This document shows, piece after piece, positions 42,078 to 49,611 of a stretch of DNA of 64,000 nucleotides. A program made the position numbers and the translations under genes. This DNA comes from Planctomycetes bacterium ADurb.Bin069 (GTDB lineage: Bacteria > Planctomycetota > UBA8108 > UBA8890 > UBA8898), in the NCBI GenBank assembly GCA_002070955.1, contig MWEK01000001.1, positions 206,103-270,102 of the forward strand. Direction: 5' to 3'. Under the pieces are notes generated by a model. It saw only the letters and a list, made by a program, of their open reading frames with translations. It was not told the DNA's origin and searched no databases. Numbering within the stretch: position 1 is the stretch's first letter; each line of letters starts with the position of its first letter.

Positions 42078-43528
42078 TGCGCGCCGCCGGCCGGCGGCGC
42101 GCTGAGCTGCGAAGGGAGAAGCGCCAATTGGACGGAGCACAACTCAGGCGGGCCGTGCTGTCGGCGGCGGCGTTGAGTTCCTTTCTGACCTCCTTCATGG
42201 GCGCCTCGGTGGTGATCTCCCTGCCGGCGATCGGGCGCGACTTCGACCTGAACGCCGTGCTGCTGGGGTGGGTGGCTACGGCGTACCTCTTGGCGGCGGG
42301 AATGTTCCTGGTTCCCTTCGGGCGCTTTGCGGATATCCATGGGCGCAAGCGGGTGTTCACCGTGGGCATCGCCATCAACACGCTGGCGTCCATCGCCCTG
42401 GCGGGATCGACATCGCCCGCGATGATGATCGCGCTGCGGTTCGTGCAAGGCATCGGGGCGGCCATGATTTTCGGGACGAGCATGGCCATGCTCATATCGG
42501 TGTACCCGGCGGACGAGCGCGGCAAGGTCTTGGGGATTTCCGTGACCGCGGTCTACTTGGGGCTGTCGCTGGGCCCCCTGGTGGGCGGCTTCTTGACGCA
42601 CCACCTCGGTTGGCGGAGCGTTTTTCTGTCGCACGTGCCCCTGGCGGCCGCGGTGTTGTACCTGATCCTCCGCCGGCTCAAGGGAGAATGGGCCGAGGCC
42701 AAGGGCGAGCGCTTCGACCTGGCCGGCGCGATTATCTACATGATCGCGGTGGCCTTGTTCATGAACGGGCTCGCGCGGCTGCCGAGCACGCCCGGGATCG
42801 CGATGACGGCGGCGGGGCTGGCGGGTCTGGCGGTCTTCGCCGCCTGGGAGCTCCGCACGCCCGATCCGCTCCTGGACATCGGCTTGTTTCGGCGCAACAC
42901 GGTGTTCGCGTTCTCGAACCTCGCGGCCCTGATCAACTACAGCGCGACCTTCGCCGTGGGGTTTCTGCTCAGCCTGTATCTGCAGTACATCGGGAAGCTG
43001 ACGGCGCAGTCGGCGGGGCTGGTGCTGCTGTGGCAGCCGGTGGTGCAGGCGCTCTTCTCGCCCTTCGCGGGCCGGCTCTCCGATCGAATCCAACCCCGGA
43101 TCGTCACGTCCATCGGCATGGGGCTGACGGTGGCGGGGCTGCTCCTCCTGGGATTCGTCGGCTGGACGACGTCTTTGACCTACGTCGTGGCCTGCCTCGT
43201 GCTACTGGGGCTCAGCTTCGCCCTGTTCTCCTCGCCCAACACCAACGCCGTCATGAGTTCGGTGGAGCGGCACCACTACGGACTGGCCGCGGCCATCCTG
43301 GGATCGATGCGGTTGACGGGGCAGTTGCTGAGCATGGCCATCGCCATGTTGATTTTCTCCTTGTACGGCTTGGATCGGGCGCAAATCACCCCGGCGTCCT
43401 ACCCGGTCCTGCTCGCCACCGTGAGGATGGCGTTTCTGATCTTCGCGGGACTGTGCCTCGCGGGGGTGTTCGCTTCGCTGGCCCGGGGCAAGCTGGGCCG
43501 CAAGGCGTGGAGGGCGGTTGAAGGCTGA
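42077..43528 (+). CDS. MFS drug/metabolite transporter, DHA2 (EmrB/QacA) type
   Basis: This 483-residue integral membrane protein has about 14 predicted transmembrane helices. Helix 1 (about 28-45) is followed by LPAIGRDFDLNAVLLGWVAT. The MFS motif A equivalent is GRFADIHGRKRVF, and motif C reads LGLSLGPLVGGFL. These mark the 14-helix DHA2 proton antiporters. The ATG overlaps the pdxA stop by one base (TGATG). A TTG at 42128, preceded by GGGAGAAG, is an alternative start and would remove a basic 17-residue extension. The substrate is unknown: drug, fatty acid or metabolite export are all possible. A link to pyridoxine is only positional. Confidence 0.9.
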   Translation: MRAAGRRRAELRREKRQLDGAQLRRAVLSAAALSSFLTSFMGASVVISLPAIGRDFDLNAVLLGWVATAYLLAAGMFLVPFGRFADIHGRKRVFTVGIAINTLASIALAGSTSPAMMIALRFVQGIGAAMIFGTSMAMLISVYPADERGKVLGISVTAVYLGLSLGPLVGGFLTHHLGWRSVFLSHVPLAAAVLYLILRRLKGEWAEAKGERFDLAGAIIYMIAVALFMNGLARLPSTPGIAMTAAGLAGLAVFAAWELRTPDPLLDIGLFRRNTVFAFSNLAALINYSATFAVGFLLSLYLQYIGKLTAQSAGLVLLWQPVVQALFSPFAGRLSDRIQPRIVTSIGMGLTVAGLLLLGFVGWTTSLTYVVACLVLLGLSFALFSSPNTNAVMSSVERHHYGLAAAILGSMRLTGQLLSMAIAMLIFSLYGLDRAQITPASYPVLLATVRMAFLIFAGLCLAGVFASLARGKLGRKAWRAVEG

Positions 43529-43904
43529 CTCGGTGCAGCGCTGCGCCCGCCGAACCGCGGGTTCTCGCCGGCTTGCGCCGCTCCCCGCGCCATCGTAGAC
43601 TTGCTTCGCTCCCCGGGGAGAGGCGGCGGCGCCCTTCGAGGCCGCCGGCCCGGTAGAATGACAATGAAACGGAAAGCGACAATGGAACCGTTGCTCTGGG
43701 TGCTCGGCGTTCTGGGCGTGTGGCTCCTGCTCCAACTCGTGATCCTGCCCAAGCTCGGCGTCCCGACCTGAATGCGGGGCGCGAGCTGCCGGGACGGCGG
43801 CCAAACGAGCGTGGAACAGCCTGCCGAGCCTCCGGCGGCGCGCGATGCGGCGCCCGGCGGCTCCGCCGATGCGCGGCCCCCGGAGCGCTAGGGCTCCCTC
43901 GGCC
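43529..43904. other. 376-bp region between MFS gene and serC, with one microprotein frame
   Basis: Apart from the short frame at 43682-43771, nothing coding is evident. The right part (about 43830-43890) is repetitive GGCGC/GCGCC and could form several overlapping hairpins after the serC stop. No T-run is present. Confidence 0.5.
43682..43771 (+). CDS. Predicted 29-residue single-helix membrane microprotein
   Basis: The frame encodes MEPLLWVLGVLGVWLLLQ followed by LVILPKLGVPT: one uninterrupted transmembrane helix with a short polar tail. GGAAAG lies five bases before the ATG; in-frame ATGs at 43658 and 43664 give longer versions. The composition (Leu/Val/Trp, ending in PKLGVPT) is far from random in this GC-rich DNA, where out-of-frame translations are Arg/Ala-rich. 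It starts 153 bases after the MFS gene on the same strand. Function unknown; such peptides often modulate membrane proteins. Confidence 0.5.
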   Translation: MEPLLWVLGVLGVWLLLQLVILPKLGVPT

Positions 43905-44993
43905 TCAGGCGTTCTTTTTCCTGAACTTCTCCATCAACGCCACCAGAGCCTCCACGGCTTCCATGCCCACGGCGTTGTAGAGCGACGCCCGGAATCCGCC
44001 CACGCTGCGGTGGCCCTTCAGTCCCTTGAGGCCCGCGGCGTTCGCCTCACGCGCGAAGGCTTCCGAAAGCTCGGACCGCGCCAGGACGAAGGTCACGTTC
44101 ATCCGCGAGCGGCTGTCCCGGTCGCAGGTGCCGGCGAAGAAGCCGCCGCTGCCGTCGATCGCATCGTAGAGCAGCCGCGCCTTGCGCTCGTTCCGCGCGG
44201 CGACCGCCTCCAGGCCGCCCTGGTCCCGCACCCAATCCAGCACGAGCTTGATCATGTAGATCGCGAAACAGGGCGGCGTGTTGAAGAGCGAATTGCCCTC
44301 CACGTGGGTCTTGTAGTCGAGCATCGTGGGCGTGCCCTCGGGCGCCTTCCCCACCAGGTCCCGCCGCACGATCACGACGGTGACGCCCGCCGGGCCCAGG
44401 TTCTTCTGCGCCCCGGCGTAGATGAGCCCGAAGGGCTCGACATCGAAGGGCCGCGACAGGATATCCGACGACATGTCCGCCACGAGGGGCACGCTCCCGG
44501 CTTCGGGAAAGCGCCGCCATTGGGTCCCGTAGATCGTGTTGTTGCTCGTCAGATGCACGTAGGCCGCGCCCGGCGTCAGCCTCAGTTCCTCGGGGCGCGG
44601 AATGCGGCGGAACTTCTCCGCCTTGGTGGAGGCCGCCACGTTCACGCGCCCGACCTTCGCGGCCTCCTTGATGGCCTTCGACGACCACTCGCCGGTCTCG
44701 ATGTAATCGGCGACCCGGCCGCGGCCGAGCAGGTTGATCGGCGCCATGGAGAACTGCAGGCTCGCGCCGCCGCCGAGGTACAGGATCGCATAGGCATCCG
44801 GAATGCCCAGTAGGGCGCGGAGCCCCGCATCGGTCTCCTCGAGCAGCGCCCCGAACTCCGCCGAACGGTGGCTCACCTCCACGATCGACATGCCCGTGCC
44901 CCGGAAGGACAGGAATTCGTCGCGGACCTTCTCGAGGGCCGGCAGCGGCAGCGCCGCCGGACCCGGATTGAAATTGTACACGCGCATCGCCAT
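43905..44993 (-). CDS. serC: Phosphoserine aminotransferase
   Basis: This 362-residue pyridoxal-phosphate enzyme makes phosphoserine from phosphohydroxypyruvate, and also acts in pyridoxal phosphate synthesis. Family signatures are YNFNPGPAALPLPALEKV (about 6-23), GTGMSIVEVSHRS, LYLGGGASLQFSMAPINLL, and the PLP Lys in FGLIYAGAQKNLGPAGVT (about 189-206). The C-terminus has GFRASLYNAVGMEAVEALV. GGGGAG six bases before the first ATG favours Met1 over the nearby Met3. The length equals standard SerC. It is on the same strand as the downstream end of the HAD gene, with a 174-base gap. With pdxA nearby, two steps of B6 synthesis cluster. Confidence 0.96.
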   Translation of the reverse strand: MAMRVYNFNPGPAALPLPALEKVRDEFLSFRGTGMSIVEVSHRSAEFGALLEETDAGLRALLGIPDAYAILYLGGGASLQFSMAPINLLGRGRVADYIETGEWSSKAIKEAAKVGRVNVAASTKAEKFRRIPRPEELRLTPGAAYVHLTSNNTIYGTQWRRFPEAGSVPLVADMSSDILSRPFDVEPFGLIYAGAQKNLGPAGVTVVIVRRDLVGKAPEGTPTMLDYKTHVEGNSLFNTPPCFAIYMIKLVLDWVRDQGGLEAVAARNERKARLLYDAIDGSGGFFAGTCDRDSRSRMNVTFVLARSELSEAFAREANAAGLKGLKGHRSVGGFRASLYNAVGMEAVEALVALMEKFRKKNA

Positions 44994-45167
44994 AGCCTAC
45001 TCCCCTTGAAAACATCCGCGGCGCCCGGCCGCCGCATTGCCTGCTTCCTTCGCGCGGCGCGCGCCACGGCATCAGGCGCGCAATCGTACCGCAAGGGTCG
45101 AAGGGACGCCAGGCACGCCTTGCTTCCACGACGCTTGAAGGCCGCGCTTTCCCCCGGCCGCGGCGGT

Positions 45168-46520
45168 TCACACGGGATCGAGGAACAAGCCCTCCGCGAG
45201 AAGGATTTCAGGGAAGCCCTCCCACGCCACGTAATCAGCCGCCGTAAAATCGTGCCGACGGGTCGACTCGAAGGGCACCGCCACGCACATGCCGCAGCCG
45301 GCCGCCTTGATGGCCGTCACCCCCGAGGTGCTGTCCTCGAACCCGATCACGGCGTCGTAGTCCTCGGGCGCAAGGCCGAAGCGCTGCAGCGCGATCGCAT
45401 ATAGATCGCGATGCGGCTTCAGCCTGATCTCGCTGGAATCGCTCGCCGTGATGAAGGCATCGTACAGGCTGTCGGTGTCGCGGAAGAGCGCGTGCGCCCG
45501 CTCCTTGAGGCCGGCGCTCGCGTCCCAGCCCCGGACCTGGCCGCGGATGACCCGTAGGACCTCCTTGAGCACGATGCGGGCCTCGTAGGCGATGGAACTC
45601 GTGACGATGCCCACTTTCGCCGGCCGCGCGGCGAAACGCCGGCACAGGGCGAAGAACTTCTCCGCCGCGCCGGGCGGCGCGCCGTCCCCGCGGGCGCGCA
45701 GCGCCGAAAAGGCCGCCTCGGGCTCCTCCCCGAGAAGCCCCTTGACGAGGGCGAGGAACACGGCCGCGCCCGGCATGGGCTCGATGAGATCCGCGCGGTC
45801 CTCCTTGAGGATGCGCCGCGCCAGGCCCTCGGTTCGGCCCTCGTCGAGCTGCTCCAGGATGTAGTGGTACCGCTGGTAATAGATCGTGACGGCGCACCTG
45901 ACCCGCAGCGGAAAGGGCGCCGCCCAGAGCTTCTTGGCGAGCACCGGCACGAGACGGGCCGCCGCCGCCGGCGGCGGCGGCTCATCCTCGGCGCCCCAGG
46001 CCAGAAACGCCTGATCCGCCGCCAACTCGCCCAGCCCCAGCGCCACGGCGTCGGACACGGTCTCCGCCCTCCGCCCCGCGTCGCGCCCCCGCGCGCAAGT
46101 CCACGCGGTCGTCCACAGAAAGCGCCGGCAGAACGTCTCGGGGTCCAGGCGCGGCGCATAGGCTTCGAGGAGATGCTCGACGTGCCGCGTCGTGCTGTTG
46201 CCGACGACGTAGGGCAAATCCTTCTCGCCGTCCAGACCCGCCCACGTCTTCCCGTCGCGCATCGTCGACCGCACCATGTGCTCGAGGGAATGGAGGCAGA
46301 GGGGCTCGGTCGTCGTCGTCGTGCCGTCCATGTCCATGACGACGGCGCGCAGGTCGCGCAGTCGCCGCAGCCTCGGCGCGAGCGGGTAAAACTCGCAGGG
46401 CGCGTAGACGCCCTGCGGGTTGCGAACCACGGCGATCTCCGTCGCCCCCAGCGCCGACGCCATCTTCGCGAAGGCCTCGGCGGCCTCGGCGACGGTGACA
46501 ATGCTTCGGGCTCGTTCCAT
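45168..46520 (-). CDS. HAD-superfamily phosphatase/phosphomutase-like protein with large cap
   Basis: This 450-residue protein has the HAD motif I VVMDMDGTTTTTEP near residues 60-73, motif II VGIVTSSIA (about 297-305), the Lys in LKPHRDLYAIAL and motif IV VIGFEDSTSGVTAIKAAG (about 388-405). These match beta-phosphoglucomutase-like sugar phosphatases. Motif I lies after a 58-residue N-terminal extension, and a roughly 200-residue cap separates motifs I and II, making it nearly twice normal length. It begins 36 bases after the Gfo/Idh stop and is surely in one operon with it. A sugar-phosphate substrate is likely; phosphatase versus mutase is open. Confidence 0.83.
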   Translation of the reverse strand: MERARSIVTVAEAAEAFAKMASALGATEIAVVRNPQGVYAPCEFYPLAPRLRRLRDLRAVVMDMDGTTTTTEPLCLHSLEHMVRSTMRDGKTWAGLDGEKDLPYVVGNSTTRHVEHLLEAYAPRLDPETFCRRFLWTTAWTCARGRDAGRRAETVSDAVALGLGELAADQAFLAWGAEDEPPPPAAAARLVPVLAKKLWAAPFPLRVRCAVTIYYQRYHYILEQLDEGRTEGLARRILKEDRADLIEPMPGAAVFLALVKGLLGEEPEAAFSALRARGDGAPPGAAEKFFALCRRFAARPAKVGIVTSSIAYEARIVLKEVLRVIRGQVRGWDASAGLKERAHALFRDTDSLYDAFITASDSSEIRLKPHRDLYAIALQRFGLAPEDYDAVIGFEDSTSGVTAIKAAGCGMCVAVPFESTRRHDFTAADYVAWEGFPEILLAEGLFLDPV

Positions 46521-46556
46521 GTCCCGCTTTTCTTCTCTCTCCGCTCGCGGCCGGGA

Positions 46557-47849
46557 TCACACCGCCGGCAGCTTCCAGGGAGCACGGAACGTCTTTTCGA
46601 GCAGCTTGTCCGCCTCGGGATCGTTGACGAACCGCTCGGTCTGCGCGTTCCACTCCAGCTTCCGCCCCGTGAAGAACGACAAGAGCCCGAGGTGCATGGG
46701 GATCGTCATATTGTGGGCGTACGGCAGATTGCTTTCGGTGAGCTTGCGCGACCGGACGCATTCGATGAAGTTGCGCTGGTGGCCCGGCGAGCGCGCCACC
46801 GACTGGGGGACCTCGGGGACATCGCCGTTGGGCACCTCCTTGCCGTCCAGGAAGATGGCGCGGGACCCGTAGTCGGTCACCAGATGGCCCTTCGTGCCGA
46901 TGAAGCACGCCCCGATGCCGCGTCCGGCGGCCCCCGGCACGTCGGGAATCGACGTCGTCCAGAAGTACTTGACGCCGTCGAACTCCAGGTCCACGTCGAT
47001 CCACTCGTGGGTCTCGGCCATGCCCTCGGTGTTGAGCTTGCCGCGGGCCTGCACCGTGCGCGGAGCGCCGAGGTTCAGCGCCCAGAAGGCGATGTCGGAG
47101 ATATGGCACCAGAAGTCGGCGTACGTGCCGCCGGAGTAGTCCCAGAAGTAGCGGAAGTTGAAATGCACGCGGCTGCCGTTGTACGGGCGGCTCGGCCGCG
47201 GACCCAGCCACATTTCGTAGTCGAGCTCCTTGGGCGCCTCGCCGTCCGGCGTCTTCGCGATCACGGGCGCCCCGCCGGTCTTCCACACCCGCACCGTGTG
47301 AATCGTGCCGAGGATGCCCGAGCGCACGAGTTCGACGACGCGGTGGTAGTTCTCCTCCGCGTGGATCTGCGTGCCCAACTGGAAAACGCGCTTCTTGGCG
47401 GTGAGCGCGTTGAGCATGGCGCGCGATTCGGGAATGCTGTAGCTGAGAGGTTTCTCGCCGTACACATCCTTTCCGGCGAGAAACGCATGGGTGGCGATGA
47501 GGGCGTGCCAGTGGTCGGGCGTCGCCACGGTCACGGCATCGATGTCATCGCGCTCCAGAATCCTCCGAAAATCGCCGTACGCGTCGATCGTCGCGTTCGG
47601 ACGCTTCCTTTTGAGCTTCGCCTGCGTCTGCGCGAGGCGGTTTTTGTCCACATCGCACAGCGCCGCCGTTTCGACGTCCGCAAAGCCGGAAAACCAGTCG
47701 ACGTGGCTGTTGCCCATGCCGCCGACGCCGATGTGGGCGACGACCACGCGGTCGCTCGGGGCGACGGCGCCCCGCGCGCGGCGCGTACTCCCCAGGCCCA
47801 ACGCCGCCGCCGCGACGCCGCAAGTCCGCAAGAACGCTCTTCGTCTCAT
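46557..47849 (-). CDS. Tat-exported Gfo/Idh/MocA-family oxidoreductase
   Basis: This is a 430-residue protein whose N-terminus MRRRAFLRTCGVAAAALG is a twin-arginine signal. The Rossmann domain starts VVVAHIGVGGMGNSHVDWF (about 35-53). DAVTVATPDHWHALIATHAF and KDVYGEKPLSYSIPESRAM contain the EKP motif, near residue 134. FWDYSGGTYADFWCHISDIAFW in the C-terminal domain is characteristic of the exported subfamily. AGGAG about seven bases before the ATG, and a predicted promoter 60 bases upstream, support the start. It is followed closely by the HAD phosphatase gene. The substrate is unknown, most likely a sugar; it is the third such exported family member in the window. Confidence 0.88.
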   Translation of the reverse strand: MRRRAFLRTCGVAAAALGLGSTRRARGAVAPSDRVVVAHIGVGGMGNSHVDWFSGFADVETAALCDVDKNRLAQTQAKLKRKRPNATIDAYGDFRRILERDDIDAVTVATPDHWHALIATHAFLAGKDVYGEKPLSYSIPESRAMLNALTAKKRVFQLGTQIHAEENYHRVVELVRSGILGTIHTVRVWKTGGAPVIAKTPDGEAPKELDYEMWLGPRPSRPYNGSRVHFNFRYFWDYSGGTYADFWCHISDIAFWALNLGAPRTVQARGKLNTEGMAETHEWIDVDLEFDGVKYFWTTSIPDVPGAAGRGIGACFIGTKGHLVTDYGSRAIFLDGKEVPNGDVPEVPQSVARSPGHQRNFIECVRSRKLTESNLPYAHNMTIPMHLGLLSFFTGRKLEWNAQTERFVNDPEADKLLEKTFRAPWKLPAV

Positions 47850-47908
47850 GACGGGCTCCTAGTTCATCCTCGAAGCCGCCGGGTTCCTTGGGGCCGAAAC
47901 GACGCTTA

Positions 47909-47937
47909 ATGGTATCCGAGAAGCCCCCGGCGGTCAA
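47909..47937 (-). promoter_or_regulatory. Predicted promoter for Gfo/Idh-HAD operon
   Basis: On the minus strand TTGACC (47932-47937) and TACCAT (47909-47914) are 17 bases apart. Transcription would start near 47902, 53 bases before the ATG. The TACCAT -10 recurs at two other well-spaced sites in this window. Confidence 0.5.
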
Positions 47938-47953
47938 CGCGCCCGCGCGGAGG

Positions 47954-49099
47954 CTAACGCTTCCTCCGGATCCGCGCGGCTTCCTCGACGATCACCGCCG
48001 CGGCGCGGTCCGCCTCCTCGTCGGTCGTCCCGGCGCCGAGGCTCACGCGCACGAAACTCGCGCGCCGCGGCTCCGGAACCCCCATCGCGGCCAGCACGTG
48101 CGAGCCTTTCGTCTTCCCGGCGTGGCAGGCGCTGCCCGCGGAGATGAAGACGCCGCGCCGGCTCAACCGAACCACGAGAGCCTCCGCGTCGACGCCGTCG
48201 AGAATGCACCCGATCGTATTCGGCAGCCGTTCGGCATGGGCCGCGAGCACCTGCGCGCCCCCGCCGGACACGAGCCGCTCCTGGAGCGCATCGCGCCGCG
48301 CCGCGATGCGCTCCTGCTCCCCCGTCCGCTCGCGCGCCAGGCGGCAGGCCTCGCCGAAACCGGCGAGGCCGGGCACGTTCTCCGTTCCAGACCGCAATCC
48401 GCCTTCCTGCCCGCCGCCCGCGATCATGGGCACGCACGGCGCGCCGTGCCGCACGCACAGGCACCCGGCGCCCTTGGGCCCGTTGAGCTTGTGCGCCGCG
48501 ATCGGCAGGTAGTCCGCGCCGATCGCGCGGGCCGTGACCGCGATTTTCCCCACCGCCTGGATCGCGTCGCACAGGAACCGCGCTCCCGCGCGCGCCGCGA
48601 TGGCGGCCGCCGCGGCAGCGGGCTGAAGCGCGCCGACTTCGTTGTTGGCGAGCATCACGGCGACGAGCGCGGTCGTCTCGTCCACGCGGGCGCGCAGCGC
48701 CTCGAGATCGACGCGGCCCTCCCCGTCGACGGGGCAGACGACGACTTCGGCGCCTTCGGACGCAAGCCCCCGCGCGGCCTCCAACACCGCCGGGTGTTCA
48801 ACGGCCGACACCACCACCCGCCGCCGCCCGGCTTCCCGCCGCCGCCACGCGCTCGCCACGGCGAGCGCGATGGCTTCGGTGCCGCCGCTCGTAAACACGA
48901 CCTCGGAGGAGTCGACGCCTACCAGCCGCGCCGCTTCATCCCGTGCGCTCTGGAGCGTTTCGCGCGCGGCAAGTCCCGGCGCATGCACGCTCGAAGGGTT
49001 CCCCCACGCGACCGCGAGCGCGCGACCCACCGCTTCCATGACGCGCGGATCGGGCGGCGTCGTCGCGTTGTGGTCGAGGTAGATGGCTCCGGCCGGCAT
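47954..49099 (-). CDS. NifS-type cysteine desulfurase
   Basis: This is a 381-residue PLP enzyme that removes sulfur from cysteine for Fe-S cluster or thio-cofactor synthesis. Signatures are IYLDHNATTPPDPRVMEAV at the N-terminus, TSGGTEAIALAVAS, SAVEHPAVLEAA, and the PLP Lys in AAHKLNGPKGAG. RSGTENVPG follows, and the active-site loop SAGSACHAGKTKGSHVL carries Cys325. The SAGSAC-type loop places it in the NifS/IscS-like class I group. The start at 49099 begins at the conserved IYLDHNATT; upstream codons are not family-like. No iscU or sufU lies adjacent. A -10-like TACAAT ends seven bases before the ATG, suggesting a leaderless message. Confidence 0.94.
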   Translation of the reverse strand: MPAGAIYLDHNATTPPDPRVMEAVGRALAVAWGNPSSVHAPGLAARETLQSARDEAARLVGVDSSEVVFTSGGTEAIALAVASAWRRREAGRRRVVVSAVEHPAVLEAARGLASEGAEVVVCPVDGEGRVDLEALRARVDETTALVAVMLANNEVGALQPAAAAAAIAARAGARFLCDAIQAVGKIAVTARAIGADYLPIAAHKLNGPKGAGCLCVRHGAPCVPMIAGGGQEGGLRSGTENVPGLAGFGEACRLARERTGEQERIAARRDALQERLVSGGGAQVLAAHAERLPNTIGCILDGVDAEALVVRLSRRGVFISAGSACHAGKTKGSHVLAAMGVPEPRRASFVRVSLGAGTTDEEADRAAAVIVEEAARIRRKR

Positions 49100-49106
49100 G
49101 GAGACT

Positions 49107-49112
49107 ATTGTA
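49107..49112 (-). promoter_or_regulatory. -10 element abutting the desulfurase start
   Basis: TACAAT on the minus strand (five of six consensus positions) ends exactly seven bases before the ATG at 49099. There is no Shine-Dalgarno sequence between them. Confidence 0.4.
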
Positions 49113-49185
49113 CGCCCGGCGCGGGCGCTCCTGAAGCGGTCCAGATCCCGCGTATCGCCGGCGAACGACGCGCCGCAGGCGGCTT

Positions 49186-49401
49186 CTACCTGAAACGCGC
49201 CCCGCGCAGCGCCTTCGCTCGGAACTCGGGACGCTCCCGCGCCGCCGCCGGTAGGGCCGCGCCGGACACGCCGGCCGCCCGGACCGCCGGGCCGCGCCGG
49301 AAATCCACGAACCCGCCCTCGCTGGCGAAGGGGCATGGCGCAAGCTGGTCGAACGCGGCGGGGCAGCACTCGCTCATGTAACAGTAGTCGCACGTCTTCA
49401 T
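49186..49401 (-). CDS. Small Cys-rich protein upstream of the cysteine desulfurase
   Basis: This is a predicted 71-residue protein beginning MKTCDYCYMSECCPAAFDQL and continuing with APCPFASEGGF. The first 23 residues hold five cysteines (C-x2-C-x5-C-C, then C), a spacing that could bind zinc or iron-sulfur. The remainder is basic and Ala/Arg-rich. The 49401 start is preferred since it opens the Cys-rich part; a longer upstream frame is low complexity. It is on the same strand as the desulfurase gene, ending 86 bases before it. A TAAAAT hexamer ends seven bases before the ATG. No family is recognised. It could be a sulfur or Fe-S acceptor; this is inferred only from position and cysteines. Confidence 0.5.
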   Translation of the reverse strand: MKTCDYCYMSECCPAAFDQLAPCPFASEGGFVDFRRGPAVRAAGVSGAALPAAARERPEFRAKALRGARFR

Positions 49402-49408
49402 AGGGTCG

Positions 49409-49414
49409 ATTTTA
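49409..49414 (-). promoter_or_regulatory. -10 element abutting the Cys-rich gene start
   Basis: TAAAAT, in a TGG-extended context, ends exactly seven bases before the ATG at 49401. No Shine-Dalgarno is present. The -35 is only partly matched (AAGACG at a 16-base spacing). Confidence 0.4.
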
Positions 49415-49576
49415 CCACAAAGGCGCGCTTCGTCTTCGCCGCGGCCCGCGCAGGCCCCGCGGGCGCCGCGACGCCGGCCCGGGGCGCGCGCGGCGGGGAT
49501 CCCCGGCGCCCGGAGCCTAACGCGGCAGGTAAGTCCCTCCGGCATCACGGGATACGGACAATCGTGGGCGCCCCGC

Positions 49577-49605
49577 TTGATATTATCGGCCCTTCGGTCT
49601 ATACT
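49577..49605 (+). promoter_or_regulatory. Strong predicted sigma70 promoter for the ncRNA
   Basis: TTGATA (49577-49582) and TATACT (49600-49605) are separated by exactly 17 bases, each matching five of six consensus positions. It is the best-matched pair in the window. Transcription should start near 49612. It drives no plus-strand protein gene. Confidence 0.7.
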
Positions 49606-49611
49606 GTACCT

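Noticed and set aside
39542..43528. A very long plus-strand open frame running through leuC and pdxA into the MFS gene
   Set aside because: Only the last 483 codons (from 42077) look like protein. The upstream part is antisense or out-of-frame reading of GC-rich genes, Arg/Ala/Gly-rich with no family motif.
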